This document shows positions 17,906-26,943 of a DNA stretch of 64,000 nucleotides, piece by piece. The stretch covers positions 310,001 through 374,000 of the forward strand of contig NZ_LAZU01000021.1 in the NCBI RefSeq assembly GCF_000987955.1. Direction: 5' to 3'. The position numbers and the translations under genes are program-made. The notes beneath the pieces are model-generated. The model had not been told where the DNA came from, made no database searches, and saw nothing but the letters and a program-made list of their open reading frames with translations. The first letter of the stretch is position 1; every line of letters begins with the position of its first letter. This DNA is from Paenibacillus sp. DMB20. Its GTDB lineage: Bacteria; Bacillota; Bacilli; Paenibacillales; Paenibacillaceae.

Positions 17906-18153
17906 ATGAAGCACACACAGAAACTAATTAATTCCACCAACACGTATTACTGATCTCTGGTGTTTATTCTTCCTTGACGAAGGCGGAGAAGAAAGTTGTC
18001 GATGCTGTACAGAGCAATCCTGAGGAAGCGGTACTGGCTACAGTGACAGATTTAGCGGAACGAGCAGGTGTAGGGGAAACATCTGTTATTCGATTTTGCC
18101 GGGCTTTAGGGTTAAACGTAGAAATTCAACATGATTCACAAATCATAGCATAA
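17906..18153 (+). pseudogene. RpiR-family regulator remnant
   Basis: After an ATG with a short broken start, the frame SSLTKAEKKVVDAVQSNPEE then VTDLAERAGVGETSVIRFCR is the RpiR helix-turn-helix domain. It stops after about 60 residues and has no SIS sugar-binding domain. It resembles the HTH of the intact RpiR gene at 30702 (VTELAERADVGETTVIRFCR), so it may be a decayed duplicate that once controlled the hydrolase gene immediately downstream. Confidence 0.65.
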
Positions 18154-18293
18154 GAGGGATACCCCATCATTATTGTTGGAGGTGATGCTTGTAAAAAACT
18201 CGGCAAAAAAAGATTTGTAGATGAGATTAGTTGTACATAAGATGGAGTGCTTGGGAAGCTGTATTTTCATGAACAATATGGGGAGGTTTGAAA

Positions 18294-21200
18294 ATGAGAT
18301 TAAAGAACACGCTGTCTTTCATCTTATGTTTTGCTCTCATTTTTTCAGGGACGACGTTGACTGTGTTGGCCGATGAAGCCATCACGGCGAAAGCTGCAAA
18401 TGGCAACGCCATCAGCATTACAGCAGTGAATCGAGCCATCGGAGCTTCAGATGAAATGATCCTGTTTACCCGAGAAAATAGTAGTAAGCTCACAGATTCG
18501 AACCCTTACGCGGCTGCTGCAGTCGTTGACTACCATGAAGGTACTTACAGTGTTACGGACGTCACTTATCGTGAAGGTGCTGTACAAATACCGACGAACG
18601 GCTTTGTACTGTTTGGTCACGGATCGAGTGAACAGTGGATTAAAGACAATATGAGTCCGGGTGATCCGGTTGAGATTGTTGGCTACACGCTACCTGTACC
18701 GGTGGTCGGAGGTCCACAGCTCATCACAGAGCAGGGAACCATACCGATCGACGTTGTAGATCAGGATCAACCGACGAACACCATCGCCGTCTATACACGT
18801 CATTTTGGTGAGAAGACAAAACCATTCTCTGAAGATACCGTTCAATATATCATCACCAATGATGTGTCGGTCGTGAAAAGCACATATGATGTTCATGGTC
18901 AGAGTGGAACCTACATTCCTGCGAACGGTTATGTCATTTCGGCTTCTGGCAACGCTGCGTCATCCTTGAATTTGGGGGTAGGGCAGTCCGTACAAGCGAT
19001 TAACGTAGATATTCCTATTCTGCCTAGCAAGTATTTGAAAGTGAATGGTATTGCGGTAGGCATTGATAAAATAAATGGGCCGCGTGGTGCGGGAGAGGTG
19101 GTGTTATACCAGCCTACTTATGGCGCAACCACCAATCAGAATGCTTGGGGAATGGAGCTTACAGTTGTTGGCAATAAGGTAACGGGCGTCGTGGAGATTG
19201 CATACGATCCCAACACAGGGGCTTATCTCGATAACAATTCCTCCATTCCATCGGATGGATATGTACTGTCGATTCAATCGGCAAGTCCATTCTATAACCA
19301 ACTAGCGGGTCAAGTGCGTATTGGTGCAGAAGTTGAGCTCGTGACGGATAGTTTAATTTACCAAGCGGCTAGAACCTCGTTTGATGCATTTAATCCGAAA
19401 GTAAAAGAAGATAATCCCGGAGGCTGGGACAATGTTGGCAATGTGCCTTATCCAGGATTTCGTGGATCGGATCAGTTGATCGTCTATGATCATAATTATG
19501 GCGAGGAGACTGGCACGAACCCATGGGGCAATGAAGTGATTGTTAATGCGGACGGATATGTGACGAACAATGGCGGGAACAACAGTAAAATTCCTGAAGG
19601 CGGCTATGTATTATCCGGTCATGGGGTTAAAAACACATGGTTAAAGAATAACGCACTGGTCGGAGCCAAATTGAGTCTAGATTTTGCTAAAAAACAAGTG
19701 TTGGTTATTTTTACGCCGGAATCTTACTTAGATAAAGCATCGATAAGTATCGATAGCGCAGAGAAGGCGCTCCAGTTATCCAAGAATCAATTTATGGATG
19801 TGCCTTATACCGAAATTGAACAGAAGATCGTAGAGGCAAAAGACGTTTATGAATTGGCTAAACAGCGACTAAATGAAAGCGGTACCAACGGATTAATGGA
19901 TTTACTGAATGACTTGGATCAGAAAGTTACGGATGCAAGCTATATGAATTTTGAGTCTCCAAAAGTACAAACTCGAGGTCTCTGGATGCGGCCGAAGGAG
20001 AAGAACTTGGAGCAGGTTCGAGATCATGTGAAGAAAATCAAAGAGACCGGTATCAATGCCATCTATCTGGAAACGTGGTGGGATGGATATACTACTTGGC
20101 CAACGTCTTTGCCAGATACCGAATTAAATCCTTTGTATGAAGGCTTTGATGTACTTGGAGCATTCATTGAGGAAGGCAAGAAACAGGGGATTGAAATTCA
20201 TGCCTGGGTGGAGAACTTCTTTGTCGGCGGACCGGTTGTGGTGAATCATCCCGATTGGCTCTTGATAAGCAGAAAAGGTATTAATTATGAAGAAGGCATT
20301 AACAATGCCAAGTGGTATTGGCTTAATCCAGCGCTCCCGCAAGCTAGAGATTTCGTTGCTTCTGTATACGATGAACTCATCACGAAATATGACATTGCTT
20401 CACTGCATTTGGATTATGCGAGGTATCCAGGGTCTGGAGATTACACGAATGATTTCGGTTACGACACGTATACCCGCGACTTATTCAGCGAGAAGTATGG
20501 CGTTGATCCACTGAACCTTCATCCAGGGGATCAGTACTGGGATGAATGGCTTCAATTCCGTGCGGATATCATTAACACTTGGGTTGCTCGAGTAGCGAAT
20601 GAAGCGCATCAAATCAAACCAAAGCTACAAATTACAACTGCGGTATGGCCGAATTATGAGGAAGCACCGAAATCGCACGCACAAGAAGCGAAATACTGGT
20701 TAGATCATAATTTAATCGATCACTTGTATCATATGTCTTATGCACCGGGCTCGGAATTAACGGTATCTGACCTGAGAAACTCCATGGCATTAGCAGGGGA
20801 CAATGCATTCGTCTCATCAGGTCTAGACACGTTCCAAGGCAATCCTACATCAGCAGTTGTGGATCAAATTAATGAAGCGACAAAGAATGATGGTGCTGGA
20901 GCCGCATTATTTGAATTCGAAGGACTATTTAATTATAAGTATGACAAGTTGCTGAAGATTGGGGTGTATCGTAATGAGGCAATTTTGCCTCAATATGATA
21001 CAACCAAGCCTCTAGCGACCGTGATGGAAGAAATGATCCGTAAAATCAATGAGATTTACGTTCCTTTCCAAGGGATGAGCCGTAAGGACGGCGAGAAACT
21101 AATACAGAAACTTGAATCCGCTGTAAAAGATCTACATGTGAATCCCAATATGACAGATGAAACTGCAAGTGACATGAAACAGAAGATCGACAGCATAAGC

Positions 21201-21626
21201 AAACTTCTTGCAAGCAACACGATTGATACAGAAGTGAAGAATCGTATGAAGCATGATTTGGACTATGGCAGTAAAATGATAGACGTCTATCTCTCCAAAA
21301 CAGCGAAAACGCAATTAAGTAAATTGACGGTGAGCTCGGGGAAGTTAGTGAAGTTAACGCCTTCCTTCACACCATCGACGTATGATTACAAGGTAAAGGT
21401 CGGGCATTCGGTTACACAGGTAAATATTACGGCGAGTACAAGTAATCAGAATTCGGTTATTTCCATGGGTGGCAATCATATTGAAAATGATTCGGTCATT
21501 CCCGTACAACTTCAAGTGGGTTCGAATCTGGTTACGTTACAAGTGATGTCCGAAGATGGACTAATGAAAAACTACACGGTGACGATTCAGCGCGCTGGTA
21601 ATGATAAAGGGAACCACGAAGAATAA
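18294..21626 (+). CDS. Secreted GHL10 (DUF187/YngK-like) glycoside hydrolase
   Basis: 1110-residue exported enzyme predicted to cut an extracellular glycan. Seen: signal peptide (residues 1-28); an N-terminal half of about four related modules (IPxxGYVLSxxG and YGxxTGTNPWGxEV motifs, about 50-480), like modules fused to phosphodiester glycosidases; a helical linker about 485-550; a GHL10/DUF187 TIM barrel about 555-880 (QTRGLWMRPKEKN, then INAIYLETWWDGYTTWP, HAWVENFF, LHLDYARYPG, and DHLYHMSYAPG late in the barrel); a helical stretch; and a cadherin-like beta-sandwich about 1005-1100 (LSKLTVSSGKL). Start: ATG 18294, 7 bases after GGAGG. It is followed by a terminator and then by the ABC importer operon, which suggests that the importer takes up its products. 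Confidence 0.85.
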   Translation: MRLKNTLSFILCFALIFSGTTLTVLADEAITAKAANGNAISITAVNRAIGASDEMILFTRENSSKLTDSNPYAAAAVVDYHEGTYSVTDVTYREGAVQIPTNGFVLFGHGSSEQWIKDNMSPGDPVEIVGYTLPVPVVGGPQLITEQGTIPIDVVDQDQPTNTIAVYTRHFGEKTKPFSEDTVQYIITNDVSVVKSTYDVHGQSGTYIPANGYVISASGNAASSLNLGVGQSVQAINVDIPILPSKYLKVNGIAVGIDKINGPRGAGEVVLYQPTYGATTNQNAWGMELTVVGNKVTGVVEIAYDPNTGAYLDNNSSIPSDGYVLSIQSASPFYNQLAGQVRIGAEVELVTDSLIYQAARTSFDAFNPKVKEDNPGGWDNVGNVPYPGFRGSDQLIVYDHNYGEETGTNPWGNEVIVNADGYVTNNGGNNSKIPEGGYVLSGHGVKNTWLKNNALVGAKLSLDFAKKQVLVIFTPESYLDKASISIDSAEKALQLSKNQFMDVPYTEIEQKIVEAKDVYELAKQRLNESGTNGLMDLLNDLDQKVTDASYMNFESPKVQTRGLWMRPKEKNLEQVRDHVKKIKETGINAIYLETWWDGYTTWPTSLPDTELNPLYEGFDVLGAFIEEGKKQGIEIHAWVENFFVGGPVVVNHPDWLLISRKGINYEEGINNAKWYWLNPALPQARDFVASVYDELITKYDIASLHLDYARYPGSGDYTNDFGYDTYTRDLFSEKYGVDPLNLHPGDQYWDEWLQFRADIINTWVARVANEAHQIKPKLQITTAVWPNYEEAPKSHAQEAKYWLDHNLIDHLYHMSYAPGSELTVSDLRNSMALAGDNAFVSSGLDTFQGNPTSAVVDQINEATKNDGAGAALFEFEGLFNYKYDKLLKIGVYRNEAILPQYDTTKPLATVMEEMIRKINEIYVPFQGMSRKDGEKLIQKLESAVKDLHVNPNMTDETASDMKQKIDSISKLLASNTIDTEVKNRMKHDLDYGSKMIDVYLSKTAKTQLSKLTVSSGKLVKLTPSFTPSTYDYKVKVGHSVTQVNITASTSNQNSVISMGGNHIENDSVIPVQLQVGSNLVTLQVMSEDGLMKNYTVTIQRAGNDKGNHEE

Positions 21627-21678
21627 CGACAGAGTTGAAACTGCAATATTTAGGTTTCATCTATTCCTAATGAATTCA

Positions 21679-21716
21679 CGGGGTGCCGCAGATCGATTTG
21701 GCACCCCGAATTTTTT
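21679..21716 (+). terminator. Terminator after the GHL10 hydrolase
   Basis: CGGGGTGCC pairs with GGCACCCCG (21679-21687 with 21700-21708) and is followed by six Ts. Confidence 0.9.
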
Positions 21717-21719
21717 AAT

Positions 21720-22116
21720 TTATATAGTTGAGGCAATCCCAATATGAGTCTATCCATCGAAAAAGGCGCAAATGTGTTGTGGGTTGATTTTATTGCGAAT
21801 GGGGTTGCCGGTTTAAATTAGTGGTATGTGCTAGACCGCTGCCGCTATCCGAATGTTTATGTCATATGAAGAAAATAATCTCCTATTATTATAAAAATAG
21901 TGGAGAATTTATTCAGTTCGTGTTACAATGAACATGCAGTAAGGGAGAAGGTTGCAGGAACGACACTTATTCCGAAATCATTCATGGATTGGAGCAATTA
22001 CAGATATAGCGTAGAATAATAAAGCTTTTTTGTAAGCGCTGCCGTTTTCGGACTTACAGTCATTTCTTCTCCTAGCTTTGAGAGATAGTTTATAAAAAAA
22101 GAGAGGGTGTTATGGT
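21720..22116 (+). promoter_or_regulatory. Leader region of the sugar importer operon with a cre-like site
   Basis: No gene is seen in these about 400 bases. TGTAAGCGCT at 22031-22040 matches the first ten positions of the CcpA cre consensus and lies about 75 bases before the binding-protein start. An imperfect inverted repeat (CTCCTATT with AATAGTGGAG) occurs at about 21880-21905. Carbon catabolite control is therefore plausible. Confidence 0.45.
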
Positions 22117-23421
22117 ATGAGTTTCAAAGGTAAAAGATTGATTTCATTACTATTGTCATCAATGATGATGGTAGGGCTATTGGCGGCGTGTGGTTCGGAT
22201 TCATCGGGCAACAAAGAGGCTGCTTCAAGTGGGAACAACGATAGCAAGAAGCCCGCGGAACAAGTCACGGTAGAGTTCTGGACAATCTCATTGCAGCCGA
22301 CCTTCAATGATTACTTCAACAAATTGATTGCGGATTATGAAGCGAAGAATCCGAATGTCAAGATCGATTGGAAGGACTACCCTTACGATGCTGTACTGAA
22401 CAAGCTCATGACAAATATTGCTGGCGGTGATGCGCCAGACGTGGTGAACCTTAATACGGAGCTGGCCAATCAGATGGGAACCAAGGATGCATTGGTTGAC
22501 TTCAACCAAGAGCTGACAGCGGACCAGAAGGCAGCTTATTTCCCGGGAATCTACTCCTCAACAGAAATGAACGGCAAAGGGTTCGCACTCCCTTGGTACA
22601 CCGGATTGCCCGTCCTATTCATGAATAAGGATCTGGTGGAGAAAGCTGGACTGAATCCGGACAATCCGCCGAAGACAAAACAGGAATTGAACGAATGGGG
22701 TCGCCAGATCAAAGAGAAAACCGGCGCCTACGGCTACATCTTCACGATGGAGGCGCGCACTCTGCTGGAAGAGAACTTGCCGTTCCTGACCGAGGATTAT
22801 AAGAAGGCAGCTTTTAATACACCGGAAGTGGAAGAGTATGTTAATGAGAATTTACAGCTGTTAAAAGACGGCGTCATTCCAAAAGACATTATCAACTACG
22901 ATAAACAAGTGCAATACTTCGCGAGTGAGCAAGTGGCCATGTCCTTATCCAGTTCGCCATTCATTAACAAGATCAAGACAGCCGCGCCGGATGTATACAA
23001 CAAAATGCTTGCCGTTCCAAGTCCGGTTGGCAAAGCGGGCATCCGCTATTCCAACACGATGAACATCGTCGTGCCTTCGGCAACATCTCATAAGAAAGAA
23101 GCGGTCGACTTCGCTGTATTCGTAACGAATGCGGCCAATCAACTGGAATTCTCCAAGCTCGCTAATACATTGCCTTCCACAGTAGAGAGCGCCAAAGATC
23201 CGTTCTTCTCGGAAAATGACGGAACTCTGGAAGGAATGGCTAAGACCGTATCTGCAGTCAGCCTTGATAAAGCCGAGGATTTCTACATCGGCGTTGAGAA
23301 TGCCAAAGACGTCAATCAGGCCGTCACCAAAGCATTGCAGGAAATTTATTTGAACGGTGCTGATGCGAAGAAAACATTGACTGAGGCCGAGGGCGAGGTT
23401 AACAAAATCTTAGGCAACTAA
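22117..23421 (+). CDS. ABC sugar-binding lipoprotein (family 1)
   Basis: 434 residues. Seen: a lipoprotein signal with lipobox LLAAC (Cys at 25), then a Ser/Gly/Lys tether and a periplasmic-binding-protein fold of the MalE/UgpB type (VTVEFWTISLQPTFNDYFN, then GGDAPDVVNLNTE, ALPWYTGLPVLFMNKDL, EQVAMSLSSSPF). It would deliver an oligosaccharide or modified sugar to the two permeases that follow. A hairpin lies between this gene and the permeases, a common way to make more binding protein than permease. The ligand cannot be read from the sequence; the locus context suggests a ManNAc-containing product. Confidence 0.9.
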   Translation: MSFKGKRLISLLLSSMMMVGLLAACGSDSSGNKEAASSGNNDSKKPAEQVTVEFWTISLQPTFNDYFNKLIADYEAKNPNVKIDWKDYPYDAVLNKLMTNIAGGDAPDVVNLNTELANQMGTKDALVDFNQELTADQKAAYFPGIYSSTEMNGKGFALPWYTGLPVLFMNKDLVEKAGLNPDNPPKTKQELNEWGRQIKEKTGAYGYIFTMEARTLLEENLPFLTEDYKKAAFNTPEVEEYVNENLQLLKDGVIPKDIINYDKQVQYFASEQVAMSLSSSPFINKIKTAAPDVYNKMLAVPSPVGKAGIRYSNTMNIVVPSATSHKKEAVDFAVFVTNAANQLEFSKLANTLPSTVESAKDPFFSENDGTLEGMAKTVSAVSLDKAEDFYIGVENAKDVNQAVTKALQEIYLNGADAKKTLTEAEGEVNKILGN

Positions 23422-23433
23422 ATACGTCTAGGT

Positions 23434-23452
23434 GGGCAGGCTTGTCCTGCCC
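23434..23452 (+). terminator. Intercistronic hairpin after the binding-protein gene
   Basis: GGGCAGG and CCTGCCC form a perfect 7 bp stem with a 5-base loop, followed by a short mixed T-rich stretch. It probably stabilises the upstream mRNA or works as a partial terminator. Confidence 0.55.
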
Positions 23453-23524
23453 GATTTCTATAAATGGATGTTCAAAAGTGGACTTTTTGAACTACCTAAT
23501 TAAAGGCGGTGGAGGATTACTATC

Positions 23525-24424
23525 ATGAAAAAAACCCCCTTCTTTACTAGATTCGGCAAGTCGGAAGCGTCAGTGGCTTGGCTCTTTATGACACCGGGTT
23601 TGATTCTACTGGCTCTATTTGTCTTCTGGCCGATTATTTATAGCGTACCGCTGGCGCTGACGAATTACTCCGTCATAGGCAATACCGAGTTTGTTGGCTT
23701 GGATAACTTCGTTAAGGCGTTGCAAGATAAGAGCTTCATCACGTCACTGCTCAACTCATTGCTATACGTCATTGTTGTGCCATTTATTCAGATTATATCT
23801 ATTCTTATGGCGATTCTAGTCAACAGCAATGTCAAAGGCATTAAATTATTTCGTACGGCTTATTACATACCCGTAGTTACTTCTATGGTCGCGGTAGCGC
23901 TTATTTGGGGCTGGCTGCTCAACCAGAATGGGGTCATAAACTATGTGCTGTCCAATGTAGGGTTAATGAAAGAGCGAATTACCTGGCTGTCCAACAAAGA
24001 TACAGCACTATGGACACTGATGTTCATTACGATGTGGAAGGGCCTTGGCTACTATATGATGATTTATTTGGCCGGATTGCAATCCATTCCGAAGGATCTG
24101 ACAGAGGCTGCGATGATTGATGGCGCGAACCGGGCGCAGACGATTCGTAAAATTACAATTCCGCTGTTGAAGCCGTATGTCTTTTTCTGCACGCTTATTT
24201 CACTAATGGCGGCAATCCGTGTGTTCGATGAAGTGTTCATCCTGACGATGGGTGGACCGGGGGATTCAACTTTAACATCAAGCTTGTATATTTATCAGCA
24301 AGGCTTCCAACAATTTAATTTTGGCTACTCCTCGGCACTTGGCTTAATTGTCAGCGTCATGATTGCTGCGCTTAGTATCGTCATCTTCAGATTCAACCGG
24401 AAGGGTGGTGTCAATCCATATTAA
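23525..24424 (+). CDS. ABC sugar permease, MalF type
   Basis: 299 residues with six predicted membrane helices. The cytoplasmic EAA loop reads LTEAAMIDGANRAQTIRKIT followed by IPLLKP, the docking site for the shared ATPase (MsmK/MsmX-like), which is not encoded nearby. It forms the transport channel together with the MalG-type gene that starts 4 bases after its stop. RBS GGTGGAGG, ATG start. Confidence 0.92.
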   Translation: MKKTPFFTRFGKSEASVAWLFMTPGLILLALFVFWPIIYSVPLALTNYSVIGNTEFVGLDNFVKALQDKSFITSLLNSLLYVIVVPFIQIISILMAILVNSNVKGIKLFRTAYYIPVVTSMVAVALIWGWLLNQNGVINYVLSNVGLMKERITWLSNKDTALWTLMFITMWKGLGYYMMIYLAGLQSIPKDLTEAAMIDGANRAQTIRKITIPLLKPYVFFCTLISLMAAIRVFDEVFILTMGGPGDSTLTSSLYIYQQGFQQFNFGYSSALGLIVSVMIAALSIVIFRFNRKGGVNPY

Positions 24425-24427
24425 TGG

Positions 24428-25267
24428 ATGCATGATATGAGAAAAAAACCACTTCGATTAGTGAAATTATTATTGTTGTATGGAGCTTTGATTCTGTTTG
24501 CCATTTTTATGATGGGACCATTCCTATGGATCTTCAGTGTGTCGCTCATGCCCGGCAAGAATGTGTTCAGCTCTCCGCCGGCGATCTTCCCGACATTTAT
24601 CGATTTTGATAATTACGTCCAAGTATGGAATTACATGGACTTTCCAACATACTTAATGAATACCGTTATCATTGCGCTGATGGGCGTTGTAATGAACATC
24701 TTCTTTTCTTGTCTTACAGCCTATCCGCTTGCCGTATTCCGTTTCAAAGGCCGGGATCTAATCTTTACACTACTGGTAGCGACGATGATTATTCCCGCTG
24801 CAGCCGGCATGGTAGTTAACTATTTGACGGTAAAAGCACTAGGCTTGATGGGCGGGTTTCTTGCAGTCGTGCTTCCTTCAGCGGTTACCGTGTTCAACGT
24901 ATTCCTAATGAGACAGGCGTTTATGGGCATGCCACATGAGCTGCGCGATTCCGGTAAAGTGGACGGTGCCAGCGAATTTCGTATTTGGCTGCAATTGGCG
25001 CTGCCGATTGTGAAGCCGGCGATCGCTGTTATCGGACTATTGGAGTTCATGGGGATGTGGAATAGCTTCCTCTGGCCGATGATTGTGCTTAATGATACGA
25101 AGCAGTATCCGATCGCGTCCGCGCTCAGCTTTTTAAATGGCCAATTTTCCTATAATTTTGGCTGGATTGCCGCCGGAACCGTCATTTCGGTTATACCGAT
25201 TATCATCGTGTTCCTGTGCACCCAGAAATATTACATGGAAGGTGTATCCGGAGCAGTTAAAGGATAG
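24428..25267 (+). CDS. ABC sugar permease, MalG type
   Basis: 279 residues, six membrane helices. The EAA-like loop reads ELRDSGKVDGASEFRIWLQL then ALPIVKP. It pairs with the MalF-type protein before it. ATG 24428 lacks a clear ribosome site, and the in-frame ATG 24437 is an alternative. Translation is probably coupled to the upstream gene (3-base gap). A DUF4127 gene follows after 15 bases with GGAGG, so all are in one operon. Confidence 0.92.
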   Translation: MHDMRKKPLRLVKLLLLYGALILFAIFMMGPFLWIFSVSLMPGKNVFSSPPAIFPTFIDFDNYVQVWNYMDFPTYLMNTVIIALMGVVMNIFFSCLTAYPLAVFRFKGRDLIFTLLVATMIIPAAAGMVVNYLTVKALGLMGGFLAVVLPSAVTVFNVFLMRQAFMGMPHELRDSGKVDGASEFRIWLQLALPIVKPAIAVIGLLEFMGMWNSFLWPMIVLNDTKQYPIASALSFLNGQFSYNFGWIAAGTVISVIPIIIVFLCTQKYYMEGVSGAVKG

Positions 25268-25282
25268 GAGGACACTACTCAA

Positions 25283-26821
25283 ATGAGAAAAATTATATAT
25301 ATTCCGCTGGACGAACGTCCGTGCAATTACGAATTTCCGGCACTTCTTGCCGCGGGAACGGATTATCATGTCGTTCGTCCGGATTTGAGCATGATGGGGC
25401 TGAAGAAGCGCCCTGGAGACATCGAACAGCTATGGGCCTGGCTGTTCGAGCAGGCGCGTGATGCAGACGGAGCGATTGTGGCCTTGGACACGTTGCTATA
25501 CGGAGGAATAATTCCCTCGCGGCTGCATGAGATGACGGAGGAACAATGCGGGGAGCAATTGGAGAAGCTCCGTCAATTAAAGCGGATCAACCCGGCTTTG
25601 CAGGTATTTGCTTATCAGCTTATTATGCGTTGCCCGCGCTATTCCAGCAGTGATGAAGAACCGGATTATTACGAGAATTGGGGCAGGGAGATTTTCCGGC
25701 GCGGATATATCCGCCACCGGTTGGAGCTGGGCATCGCGACAGAAGAAGAGCAAAATGAATTGCAGCAGATTGAGGGCGTTTTGCCTGAATCGATGTGGCA
25801 GGACTACACGGAGCGCCGTGCTGTTAATTTAACAGCGAATAAGAGAGCAATCGAACTGGTGCAGGACGGGGCCGTCGATTTCATGATCATCCCGCAGGAT
25901 GACTCGGCTCCTTATGGTCTGACTGCGGTGGATCAGCAGCACGTTCGCGAGCATGTCAAGAAGTGTCAGCAGCAGCTGTCCGTCTATATGTATCCCGGGG
26001 CCGACGAAGTGGGATGTACGCTACTTGCCCGCATGATCAATCACTTTGAGGGTCGTAAGCCACGGGTGCATGTTCATTTTGCCAGTGTGCAAGGGCCGTT
26101 AGTGATACCTCTATATGAAGACCGCGTACTATATGAATCGGTCAAATATCAGATTATGGCGGCCGGAGGACTAATGTCGCCTTCCCTAGCAGAAGCCGAT
26201 ATGGCCCTATGCATCAATACACCCGGCGAGAGCATGATGGAGTCGAATGATCAAGGGCAGCCTTATTTAGGGTATCAGGTATACCGGAATCTAGTTGAAC
26301 TGATAGAGATGGCTGATGATATTGTTCACCGTCTCGGCAAGCCTTGTGTTATCGCCGATGTAGCCTATGCCAACGGAGCAGATCTTGAACTGCTGCAGCT
26401 GCTTCGCGATAAGAAGCTATTGTTCGAATTGGCCGGTTATGCAGGCTGGAATACAAGTGGCAACACGCTCGGAACTTGCATTGCTCAAGGCATGATCTAT
26501 GCCGTGTATGGCAATACGCCGCAGCATCGCGATTTCCTGTCACTACGCTATGTCGAGGATGGGGGCTATTGTGCCTTCGTGCGTAGGGATGTAAGTGATC
26601 GGGTGCTGCCTGGTACGGGATACAATTATTTCTCGATCGACGGACAGCGGGGACAAATCGCCGAGCGGGTCAGAGCTGAATTGACTCGGTTCATCGAGCA
26701 GCATTTGCATAACCCAGAGAATAATTATGAGATCGTGATCGACGATTGCTATATGCCTTGGAGTCGGATGTTTGAGGTCGGATTGAAAACCCATGTCCGT
26801 GAGACTAAGCAAGGACAATAA
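25283..26821 (+). CDS. DUF4127 family protein
   Basis: 512-residue cytoplasmic protein; no signal peptide or membrane segment. The N-terminus YIPLDERPCNYEFP and the segment ALDTLLYGGIIPSR are the marks of the DUF4127 family, whose reaction is unknown to me. Conserved-looking acidic and His positions (MIIPQDDSAPYG, PGADEVGCTLLAR, DVAYANGADLELL) suggest a metal- or sugar-binding active site (inference). The position between an ABC sugar importer and an FAD oxidoreductase argues for a step in breaking down the imported glycan. RBS GGAGG, 11 bases before the ATG. Confidence 0.85.
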   Translation: MRKIIYIPLDERPCNYEFPALLAAGTDYHVVRPDLSMMGLKKRPGDIEQLWAWLFEQARDADGAIVALDTLLYGGIIPSRLHEMTEEQCGEQLEKLRQLKRINPALQVFAYQLIMRCPRYSSSDEEPDYYENWGREIFRRGYIRHRLELGIATEEEQNELQQIEGVLPESMWQDYTERRAVNLTANKRAIELVQDGAVDFMIIPQDDSAPYGLTAVDQQHVREHVKKCQQQLSVYMYPGADEVGCTLLARMINHFEGRKPRVHVHFASVQGPLVIPLYEDRVLYESVKYQIMAAGGLMSPSLAEADMALCINTPGESMMESNDQGQPYLGYQVYRNLVELIEMADDIVHRLGKPCVIADVAYANGADLELLQLLRDKKLLFELAGYAGWNTSGNTLGTCIAQGMIYAVYGNTPQHRDFLSLRYVEDGGYCAFVRRDVSDRVLPGTGYNYFSIDGQRGQIAERVRAELTRFIEQHLHNPENNYEIVIDDCYMPWSRMFEVGLKTHVRETKQGQ

Positions 26822-26943
26822 AGTACAACGAGGGTTCGAGCTTCGCTAATGCTGCGAGGGTCTACAAATTTTGCAAATAACAGAAAAGGTGCATGAACAG
26901 CTCAGGTGGATGCTGGAAGCGCCGGAGGAGGAGCCAGCGAGAG

